Below the pieces are notes generated by a model. The model saw only the letters and a program-made list of their open reading frames with translations, was not told the origin of the DNA and did not search any database. Position numbers and translations under genes: made by a program. Shown piece by piece: positions 1 through 9,699 of a DNA stretch of 17,447 nt (position 1 is its first letter; each line of letters begins with the position of its first letter). Location: contig NW_020170402.1 of the NCBI RefSeq assembly GCF_000524195.1, positions 736,558-754,004 of the forward strand. The letters run 5' to 3'. This stretch comes from Echinococcus granulosus (lineage: Eukaryota; Platyhelminthes; Cestoda; Cyclophyllidea; Taeniidae).

Positions 1-156
1 TTGATCTCTTTTCCGCTTGTAAAGTACACTATTTCTGGATGAACTTGGCACTCCAGTTACCTGAACATGACAAGGAATCGGGTGTCGACTGCATTCTACA
101 AATCCCTCTACGTTGCGCCATCTCAGATGGTACCAGCGAGCTGCACCGGGGACCGT
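1..156 (-). other. Edge-truncated open stretch, unrecognised (possible exon or repeat relic)
   Basis: Read on the minus strand, 52 codons are open from just after a TGA (157-159) to the window edge, so the feature may continue outside. The translation contains ARWYHLRWRNVEGF and CSRHPIPCHVQVTG and looks more protein-like than its surroundings. A candidate splice acceptor (gtgcag, exon edge at 140) and a consensus-like donor (CAG then gtaact, exon edge at 61) would bound an 80-base exon. I recognise no family. It could be an exon, an old interspersed repeat, or chance. The open frame and the splice-like sites are seen; any coding role is inference. Confidence 0.2.
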
Positions 157-159
157 TCA

Positions 160-3100
160 TTCTCCTTTGGGCATGATTCATTAACAAAGGCATTAAATTT
201 TCTTAAAATGCTTTTTTAGGTTTATCTCTACTTAAGTGGAAGAAGGTCTTATCCGTAAAGTTCTTCCCTGAATATTGCCTATGAAGTGGAATGGAGATAT
301 AGGGAATAGAACTGCAAATTGATTTTTAAAAATTGTGAGTGAGCGATTTTGTACCTCATAAATAGAAGTCTTTCTCCCTTTTTAATGGAATCAAACTTCC
401 TTTAGCTAAAATCCTCTCTGAAATAATTAGGAGAAACAGGCCATAAGGGATGCTAACACTACTGGGCACTTATTTACATATGGATTAGGCCTTCCTAAGA
501 GACAGACAATCCACCTCTTTCAAAGTAATGGAAAACTGAAGCAAATTAGTTTTTTGATATCTGTGGGAGTAAAACTCATTTTTCAATGTGCCTTATTGAC
601 TTAACAATGTTTGGCAAAGTACAGTGGAGACCGAAGTTGAAGGAAGGAATCACTACTGATCCAACCTTTACCATAAAGAAATGGAGGAACTTAGGCACTT
701 TATAATTAGCACAATATAATAGATGAAAGCGAAAAATGTGTTGCAGAAAGGAAGTGTCTTCGTTTTGGGAATATTGATGGATTGAAAGGCCACACTCGTC
801 ACCCCGTCTACCCGATCAACTGCATTGGGAGGGCCAAACTGAAAGCTATCTGTTTCCTTTTAAAATAGTTTTTTTTTTTAAATTCCTGAGTGAATACACG
901 TGGGCCCGTATTCAAAAAGAGGTTTATTAATCCGTTTTTTTCAAATAATTTGTTAATTTTTACAAGTTATTTACAGCTACTTAAATGAATATGAGTAGTA
1001 TGTGTAACGGCTTTAAATCCCTTCTGTAACTGAGCTTTCCGGCAGCAACGGAGTGACATCCGATGGGAGCTGGTCCTTTAATTTAACGTCGCAAAGAGCT
1101 TCTGATAGACACCTTCCTGTAATCGCTGTCTGTGGGAGACCAGTAACGACGGTCGCTTCTTCTTATTCCCATTCTGGGGACTCTAAAAAAGGAAACCCCG
1201 CCGCTTCCTTTTTTAAACCACAATGAAATATTTCATTGAGAACTCATTGGACATTCATTTGCAGTGACTGAGAGTTAAACAAGTTATCACCTACACAAAA
1301 AAAATTAAAAAGCGAAAATGTATATAAGTTGATCATTTTTTAATTAGACCCCGCTAATTAGTTGACACGCCACCTCATCCCCTTGACTTTGGCGCTCTAT
1401 GGTCCTATGTCCATTGCTTTGATATTTGCAAAAAGGTTTTACCTAAATCGAGAACGCAACACCCACATGTATTGTATCTGGGCAAATAAAAATGTTAGTG
1501 GCATTGGACATTGTCCAGCCATAAGCACTATCTCCCCAAGTTACTCCACCTCCAAATGAAGAGTTCGCAATTTTAGCTAAAACTAACAAAGTCGACTGTG
1601 ATCATCAATATTGCTACCCTAATGAAAACTGTTCCCCAAAAGAAAACAAACTTTTGACGCAGACCTGTGACCATGGAGAGAGGGAGGAATGATGTTCAAA
1701 GGAAGAAAAAGCATCCTTCAGTTCCCACGATTTCGGTTACTATCATTAGATGATAGTTGACCGAGACTAAATATTCCAACAACTACTTTTTTATTCCTAT
1801 AAGCTTGTAGGAAGCAAATAAAAGTACTTTCTTGATGCTGTAAAAACAACATAAGTGAATTAAGACTGGGGGACCGGAAAGCCCAATCTTACAGATGACT
1901 GACTCGTCGAGGGCTGTTTTTTTTCTTTCTACCAAGTTGACTTTATCTCAAAAGGTGGATTAAAACATTGAGCAAAAAGATAAATCTTTACTAATTTATT
2001 GAAAAATCCAGTCAGGTAAAAGTGTGTGGCTAAAGAATCTGCTCTCTCTGGTACAAAGAAGATAGTTGTTTTACTTCATCTCCCTACATGCTTGTCAGTT
2101 AACACATTTTAACAGCTAAATGTTGACTGATTAATTGTTATTGCGTAACTAGTATTTCACTATCATTTACGATGACTGCTGCCAAGATAGCTTTTAAAAT
2201 TTTGATACAGACTCTGTCATGGAGCAGAACAAGTCAACATGGCAGCACAGATAAAAAAATTATTAAAGACGAGACAAATTGTAGAATTATCTACTGATTA
2301 ATAACCGAAGTCTTTCAAATCTAACAGAAGAGGCAGATGTGAGCTGAGACGAAGATAAAGGATAGTGATGTGCTATGAGGAGAAGGTGAGAAAGAGGCGG
2401 TTGGATGGCGGCTTTATCTGACAATGCGTTCCCTCACTCATGTTTCATCTATCTACCTATTTTTAGCTATTTGAGAATTGGGAGCACTGACTTGTATTTT
2501 AGAAAATACTCACTACTAAGTAATGAATGTTTATTATTTATGATTAAATAATGAGTAGGGCCTATGGCGCCCCTAGACTACCCTGAAGACGAAGGAAGAC
2601 GTAATATTCGGGCAGAACGTGCTTTAAATACCTACATAAGGGCTTTGCGGTCACTGGCATGGCCCGGCGGCTAGCCCACCTTAAAAGGGTAAAGTGTTGA
2701 AGACCCAAAGTAGCCACATTTACTTAAACTGAGGATTAAACGGACAAGCAATGTATTGCAGTACTTATTGTTTTAGCCAGGCTTTATTTGACGTCTAGTT
2801 TAAAATTTTTATGCGTCATTTTCACATTCGTTTAGTGCCAGCACAGAACTGAAACACGGGAAGTGCGCCTGCTTTTTGATCACTTTCTGACAGTGTTAGC
2901 ACTTTACGCAACTTATCTAACCTGTTCTTTCTGTTGGTTTCCTGTCGAACAACCTAGTACAAATTCTGATCGGAGGTACTTTGATCCCACCTCTTGCCCT
3001 AGCATTCCTACTGAAAGGCCGCTCAAATTAACCGTGAAGTGTTTTACCCTCTGTAGTATGTTATATGGCAGCAGAAGACTAATAAAATCGCGTAATCGTG

Positions 3101-4224
3101 AGAATACTACCATAGATACCTTCCTCTTGCTCGATGTCGTAAATAAATTGTTCCAGCTGAGACTCATAAACAGGATAATTTTACTGTGGAAAGACAGCCA
3201 CAACGGCCTTGTATGGAAATACAAATAGATAAATTTACTGATATCCAAAAGCGACCTTTGCTTTTTGCACGAATGAGGCGGCCTTTGTATCAGGGTTTCC
3301 AAGTAAAATAGATCGCCGCAGTCCGAATCATGTGTTGTAATATGACACCAGCTGTCAATATCTTGCTGGCCAGTTCAATCATTGGTCAAAAGATAGAATA
3401 AAACTTTCCTTAGGCTGAGGATGGCCATAATAATCTCAATTAGTCTGTTGTCAAGGTGTTTTGGTGTAACCAACTGCTATAAACCGGTGAAGACAAGCCA
3501 CATATTTGGAATGCTAGGCTCAGTTAAGCGATCGGAGACGTCCCAGTACGGCCACACACTCTATCCTATAAGGAATAAAATTGCATTTACAACTACTACT
3601 CACCAGTGTGAATATTGTTTGCGAAAAGAAAGACAATAAAATGCTCCATGTTTCCATGTTCTACGATTGTTTCCTGCCTATCAGCATCTTGAAAAAGAGC
3701 CTAGTTAACCAGTTAATTGATGCTTTTCGTTAATGGCTTAACCATAAAATGTCACGCTTCAACATAGGAACAGGGAGATAACCTAGCGATGCTCCACAAA
3801 CTGGACATTTTGTCCTTGTAAGTGGAAATTCACCACGGATAGGTAACCAAAAGCTACTGGGGCAGTTGCTTTTATTAATTATTAATTTCATTAAAGTGAT
3901 CCAATGCCCATTTCTCAGTATATTGAAGAGGTATATTCTTCCAAATCATTTTTTAATTATTAATCTAAAGTGTCTAGAAATTTACGTAGCACGAGGGGCC
4001 ATGTCTAACACCAAGTGCATTATCATCAAAAGTGTAGTTCCCCTAATTCTTCTGTTGACAATGTAATGTGAAGTTGGAACCCGCCCCCTGCAAACAGTTC
4101 CTATATCTTTTTAATGAGGATGTTGTCTAAAAATAATTTTACTCTGATAAAACTTTAATAGCATTTGTGCTCTGGCTTGTGGTGCAGAACGATTGAATGG
4201 TAATTTGGTCCATGTCGTGGCTAA
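160..4224. other. No gene recognised; AT-rich non-coding DNA
   Basis: All six frames are densely interrupted. Short open stretches at 1362-1559, 2863-3228 (plus), 2913-3302 (minus), 3421-3639 and 3866-4066 have lengths expected by chance at this base composition, and none shows a family motif. The segment at about 2327-2410 is purine-rich on the plus strand but does not read as anything. Poly-A and poly-T runs of 8 to 10 bases are scattered through it. It could be intergenic or intronic; the sequence does not decide. Confidence 0.6.
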
Positions 4225-4380
4225 ATTGATCGCCTATTCGGTAATTCAATCCAGGTTGACCTTCAAGTTGTCCTCTTTGCATTTGACTATGCAGCCGCTG
4301 TTTGCCTGCTTCAGCAAAATACAGCTAATGCACTGGAAGGGCGTTATCGATATGGTCCAGATCTAGGATCCAACCAATTT
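4225..4380 (+). pseudogene. Possible LINE-type reverse transcriptase scrap
   Basis: Fifty-two open codons lie between a TAA (4222-4224) and a TGA (4381-4383). They include VVLFAFDYAAVCLLQQNTA (from 4267), which resembles the segment around the F/Y-A-D-D box of non-LTR retrotransposon reverse transcriptases: a hydrophobic run, the box, then a hydrophobic strand and a helix. The first Asp of the box is Phe here (codon 4282-4284) and the second Asp (4285-4287) is present. No other RT motif was found on either side. The resemblance is short and could be chance. Confidence 0.15.
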
Positions 4381-4383
4381 TGA

Positions 4384-6550
4384 TTAGTGCGCATAATTAG
4401 GTGAACAGGCCTCATGTGCTTTATCGATTCTTTTTTCATAACTGCCTTGAAGCCATTTAAAAGATCAATTAGCTACACGTCAGCGGCCAGTAGGGAGTGC
4501 CTAATGAAAAATTTAGGTAAAGTGCCTTTTTCATTGATTTATCGCAAAGTGGTATCATTTGTGTTTTGAAAGGGCGTAATGGTAAATGACTTCAAAGAAT
4601 CCTGATTTCTGCACAAAAATCTCTCATGAGGCAATAGTAATTTGTTCGAAAAACAATTTGCCGATGAAAAATCGGAGCAGGTGAGCCTAATTAAATCAAA
4701 AAAACTAGTTGTGTTTTTAATATAGAGGTCAATAGTACTCACCAAAAATGTTTTTAATGTAGTTACATTTGTTCTTTTAACTAACATATTAAATACTTGA
4801 CTGTACCAAAGATCAGTGACAATAACTATTTTTTAAGCAGCCTCCTTACTTAGAATAAGCTCATCTCAATTCCAAGAAAAAAAAATAAATTTACAGTTAC
4901 TTTTACATGCTGCGTTTATGGCTGCCAAATCAAGTAGCGCACAAAATTGTGAATCAAGTTCGTATTTCTCTGTTAGTGGTAAAAACCTATCATCGTCCAA
5001 TCGTTTGAATAGTCGCTGTTGGAGGTAGTCAATCAAGCTTGAGTAAATTATCAGAAGTAAAAGAACACACCAATAGAGTGGTCGTTAGTCTGTGTAACCA
5101 CCGAAGTCTCTTCCATTTGGCTAATTAAGACATCAATAAAATAAAAGGCAAATTGGAGCAATCAGAGTAAATTTCTAAAAGGGAAATTTTTTCGAATTGG
5201 TTAGCTTAACCTTTAAGTAAAATGTTCTTTAATGTAATGCACTTAAAATGAATATTGCACCTTAGCTACTTAAAGCACTGTTTTTTGTCAAGTATGCCTG
5301 TGGCAATGTTGACCTTCATAGGGGTCGGTAAAACCGCCCTTTTTCGTGTGCACGAAAAGCGACAAATTTAGCTTCAATGTCGCTTCTGTTGTCTGGCAAG
5401 ATTTTCCTCCTCCTATCAACTAAATTCTCTTTAGTACATTTACCTGTCATTTTTAACAAAAAGCATAATTTAAAATAGACCGAGCGGCTTTTTGGGTTTA
5501 AAGTATAACCTTTGCACTTTTTGCAGAGGTGCACTTTTAGGAATTGGTATTAGAGTCCCCATGACAGTAACACTTGTCTTGACAGCTGCTTCCAGTTCCA
5601 AAATATTTGAGCCTGCCGCTTGTTGACTACGTAATCCAAGTACTTAGTTTGCAATTGGCCACGTCGATTCGGTCGTCGGGGTAAATGCATCACTTTTTTG
5701 CATCGAAAGTGACTAAAGTATCAGCAGTCCAATTTTTATCATTGGAACCATTTAGTTTATACAACGTTCCGGTTAAAATGCTCTCATGATATTGTTTTAG
5801 CTTTTGTGTTGTACTGTCACGTAAAATAGGTTGCGAAAGAAATCGGCTTCATATTGGTAACAATATATCCACTTCTCTTATGTTGCAAAATTTATGCCCA
5901 CAATATAAGGACCACTGTCTTATTTAAGAAAAGACTGCGGATTCTGGCGCGATATTGACTTTTTTGCCCTTTGGCAGCCATCACTTTTGATTAAATAGAA
6001 AAAGTATATCTTGAATATGTTTAAATCAAATCATTGTTCACGTTGTTATAACGGCATATTACTTCTCTAACACGTAAATTGCTGAGAAAAATATGAGATA
6101 TGCTGACGGAAACAGTTACTTCGCCTTGTTTTCCGTACAAACGCTACACCTTATTTAGTGCACAAATTATTTTTTACCAAATTTTAAAAATGAAACTCTA
6201 GAGTTCCTACCTGCATTTTACAAGTAGTTTCCATGAATTTTTTTAGGCTTTAAGTAATCCTTCAAGCCATTCCCTCGTCTAAAATTTACGTTTGAGTAAA
6301 GAGTAGCATAATCAGTCAAATCGAAGCCCGCGCCAACCTTCGTAGCCAATAATTTGCAGGCTACCAACCACACGTGCACATCAATTTTTTATCGCTTTTA
6401 ACTGATAAAGCTGGTCGATTTATTGTAGCATAAAATGACCTATTTTTGGTGTTAAGCTATCAAACTTGACATTTTTTAAGCAGATAAAATAAAGGGAAAA
6501 TTGTTGCAAAACGTTTTAAAAACAGTAACAACGCTCATCTTCAATGTTAA
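4384..6550. other. No gene recognised; AT-rich non-coding DNA
   Basis: Stops are dense in every frame. Two minus-strand open stretches (4539-4787 and 5316-5534) have no recognisable motif; the second begins with a CKKC pair, but nothing around it forms a known zinc-binding fold. No tRNA-like A/B boxes, tandem repeats or long inverted repeats were seen. Confidence 0.6.
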
Positions 6551-6748
6551 TTGTACACCTCAGTTGTAGTTGTAAATTTCTTGCGATTGCGGCAGGAACC
6601 TTTAAAGAAGGAAATAAAAATAGTGGATAAGGGAAACAACCTGGTTATCATTAACACAAAACCAGTGCAGTGGTGCGTAATAAAAGTAACACTAACCCGT
6701 ACTGCTAGCACTACTATTTGTACTGGCCTTTATGAAAGAAAAAAATGA
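6551..6748 (+). pseudogene. Possible Penelope-like element RT N-terminal scrap
   Basis: An open frame of about 65 codons contains LKKEIKIVDKGNNLVIINT (codons at about 6602-6658). Penelope-like retroelements carry a conserved stretch near the start of the reverse transcriptase: a basic helix, a short hydrophobic strand, then an (A)DKG(N) motif and a second hydrophobic strand ending near an Asp or Asn-Thr. That order is visible here, with the usual Ala before DKG missing. After about codon 36 the resemblance fades, and stops crowd the same frame from 6746 to 6931. No finger, palm or GIY-YIG endonuclease motif was seen downstream. If real, this is a small 5' fragment; a chance match is quite possible. 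Confidence 0.22.
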
Positions 6749-6867
6749 AGCAAGTAATGACCGCTACCAAGTACATCGCTTTTTAAAATTAACAGCTTAC
6801 GCTAACGTGTCGGTGACTAATGTTATTGTTTCTTAGGTTTTGCATATTTCTGAAGTGTAGGCGCCCG

Positions 6868-6887
6868 CACCCCTATCATAAGGGGTG
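6868..6887. repeat. Short inverted repeat (7-bp stem)
   Basis: CACCCCT (6868-6874) and AGGGGTG (6881-6887) can pair around a 6-base loop. A further CACCCCTT at 6912-6919 could compete for the right arm. No function is evident. Confidence 0.4.
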
Positions 6888-6931
6888 GAATTCAACCATG
6901 GATCTAATTTACACCCCTTTGCTTTAAATAA

Positions 6932-7837
6932 GCACAAAACTCTAAGTACATATGCAGTCTTCCTCATTGCGCAGCTGTGGTCACTGATCGGTGTTTTAAT
7001 TCCACCGAGCACATTTCCTCTGCTGAAACCCATATGGAGGTGAATAAAATCTCATGGTCAGCCCAACCTCGCGCTTTCCACCTTCCTTTGAAAAGCAGGC
7101 TTTTTTTCTTCACAATAAATGTGTGGGTGTGATTTACACTCAAATGCAAAAAAGTCAGCCCTTATATCAGACCCAAAGGCGTGTGTTCCAAAGTGGGTAA
7201 CTCGGTCTCTCCCCTGATGTTCCCACTACGCCTGACAAGTTTACGAGGAGTGAAATGTGTATTTTTTGCAGACACAAAAAGTTCAATAGATTTTGCTCCA
7301 CGGTTTTCCTACAGTTTGCTTTGGACAACTTTTTCCCAACGAAGTTCAACTGATTTCAAAGTGACTAATGGGAGGGCGATGCCAACTCTATTATATTGAT
7401 TGGGTGATTTATTGCCCTATCAGCATAAGCTCATGCATCAAGGCTGTTGTCTTTTAACCAGTAAGGAGGCGGTGACGCTGACATGTCATGAGTCATGTTT
7501 TCGTATTATACTTGTTCGAAGTCTCCCAAGTTTGTGGGTCGCGGGTCAATTGGTTTTGCACATTAATCTTGCATTTTTTCAATTGACAAGTTCAACCCTA
7601 CTTTACTTACTCCTATCAAACGTATCCCTTTTGACAAAAAAATTAGATACTAAGTTTCGTGGACAAAAAGTACTTTATAATTTATTAGTTTTTGTTTTAC
7701 CCATGAGGGTTCAAGGCGTTGGTAGTATACTAATTAATTCAAGTCTGCTTCCATTTGATTTCCGATGCTTATCTTCAAAAATAACTTTAATTATAGGCGG
7801 GTATAGTGTACCATACCCAAAAACACGTCTCGTGTAA
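6932..7837 (+). other. Unrecognised long nearly open frame, two in-frame TGA stops
   Basis: One plus-strand frame runs about 300 codons from after a TAA (6929-6931) to a TAA (7835-7837). It is interrupted only by TGA at 7130-7132 and TGA at 7397-7399; at roughly 60% AT, near twenty stops would be expected. The last block (7400-7834, 145 codons) is the longest open stretch in the window and has several hydrophobic segments, at about 7559-7624 and 7673-7703. I recognise no domain, no signal peptide and no catalytic motif. Minus-strand open stretches overlap it (6833-7033, 6964-7149, 7167-7349), so low local stop density on both strands may explain part of it. It may be an old pseudogene, a diverged exon or a statistical fluke. 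I do not assign a product. Confidence 0.25.
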
Positions 7838-9685
7838 TTCCATTATTGCATCCCAGTGTCAAGTCCTTAATTCCTATTTTTTTTCCTAGTTTAGACACAA
7901 TGGCTGTTTAATGTGTAATATAAAGTGGAATACAGTTCTGATTTAACTGGTACATGGCAGAAGTAGCAGCAGCGTTCTCCGGAAGTTGATGATCTTGATG
8001 ACAGCAAAATTTTACTTCCTGTTTTAATTGACTTGAGCAAGGGGATTAAAGAAGGAGGTGAAGGTGACAGGGAGACGAGAATTATTTTCTGTCGCCGTGC
8101 AGAAACAACGTCAGCCTAGGAGGGACCGTCTCGTTTCCTTTCCTCGCTTTAATTACAAACTGATCGTCATAAACTGTGGGACTTGAACTCTAATTACCGG
8201 AAAACACATTGGGGAACTCGACTTCTTGTAGCTGCCATGTCAATGCTGATACTGGTCTAGCGAATATCGATTGGCGATCAATCAACACTAACTGACGCCC
8301 CAGATCGGTATCCCGATCGAAGCGCAGTGGACTAAAAACCGCTGCCAGTTTTTTTTGATACTTAGAGGTAAAACTACAGAAGTATAGAATGATTCCTTGG
8401 AGGACAAAAAATGTAGTAAGTTAAGCCTTTTGGTCCATTTTAATGTCCTTCTGTCCATTGGAGATATTTAGAACCCAAGTTGATCATGTCATCTGTCAAA
8501 GTTATCTAGCCGGAGAAAGTGTTAATATCTTGCAGTCAGAAGCGACCTTTTTACAGAAGTATTTGTTAGCACTACCTCTATTCTAAAATTTTACTGTCAC
8601 TTGCACCCCCGGATGGTCACCGCCTGCAAAGGCGATCACTTAACACTCATAAACATTGATTTGGATAACTGTCCCTCTCTCTAAGTGTCAACCCTCGTCA
8701 GCTGCTATTAAGTATCCACTGAGAACCGCATTTTACCACAATGGACAAGAAAAACAATCGTTTTAGTCAGTACCTTGGCCACTTCTGATTGCTGTCATCT
8801 GGGTGATGTTAATAGCCAAGATGGGTTTAGAGATCTAGGCATCACCCGCGCAGTTAAGTTATGTGGTTTGATTGTTCATATTCTTGTGCATTTAGCAAAT
8901 AATTTGGCTTAGAAGGCGGGACACCACCTTGTATTGATACAAATGCTCCGTTATAATCGTAAATCCGCGTGACATTTCCTTATCGAAAGGCGACACAAGA
9001 GCACTCACGCAAGCAAATCCTAAACGCCATCACCAACGGGCGATACTGTTTGAAATAGCGCAATCACTTTTTGTCCTTTTCTGCGTTTTCTCCATGTACA
9101 TTAAAATGAAGCTTAGAGGGGAAGCAGTGGCATGATTTTGGAGAAGGAAGTTTTGATACATTTAATGACAGGTGTTGTTTAACTCACAAAAGCAACCCCA
9201 TTCCCAGCCACTAGGAGTTAGCTCGAACCCAGAATTGACTTAACCCTTTTTCTTTGAAAGGAATATCATTCCCAAGTAAAGTTGGAGGTCTGCTGCCACT
9301 AATGTTACAGGCGATTCATCTAGTTGTTAATGTTAATTATTCTTATCTGCATGGTTGTTTAATTCTCCAAATGCCCATATGCATGAGTGGAAAGACTAGA
9401 CGTTGTTTTTTTCGAGACTTCAGACAAGCAAAAAATTTAGTAGAAAATTTTACCCTTGCCTCGTCTCTCACCACATTTGTGCCTAGTTAAGAGTCATGCC
9501 CTCTTTGATCATTGTTTATAAGAGGTGATAAGTTGGCCTTCCAGTCATCATTAATTTGTCTTGAGGCTAGAAATTGCATCGGTATACCATAGTTGCCTAA
9601 ACACAAGAATCAGGGTCGACTTGTAAACACGCACTTAGTAATGAGGGCTTACCTCTGCTCCGTTGATTTCTCGCTCAGCAGAGCC
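7838..9685. other. No gene recognised
   Basis: Frames are broken throughout. A short hairpin (GATCGG 8303-8308 with CCGATC 8313-8318) and a purine-rich patch (about 8036-8083) are the only local structures noticed. The open stretch at 9254-9490 has no recognisable motif. Confidence 0.55.
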
Positions 9686-9699
9686 GGGGGGGGGGGGGG
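9686..9699 (+). repeat. Poly-G homopolymer, 14 G
   Basis: Fourteen consecutive G are read directly from the sequence. This is the longest G run in the window. Such tracts are length-unstable and can form quadruplex structures; they are also frequent assembly or sequencing error points, so the exact length may not be reliable. Confidence 0.9.

Noticed and set aside
2863..3302. Overlapping open frames on both strands (121 codons plus, 129 codons minus)
   Set aside because: Lengths of this order are expected about once in a window of this size and AT content. Neither translation shows a domain or motif, and opposite-strand pairs share low stop density.
4827..6484. Shared 13-mer attttttaagcag at about 4828 and 6471
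   Set aside because: It is short, AT-rich, and the similarity does not extend beyond it; chance is sufficient.
9180..9240. Minus-strand GGGTTCGAGCT as a tRNA or SINE B box
   Set aside because: No A box at suitable spacing and no cloverleaf arms could be built.
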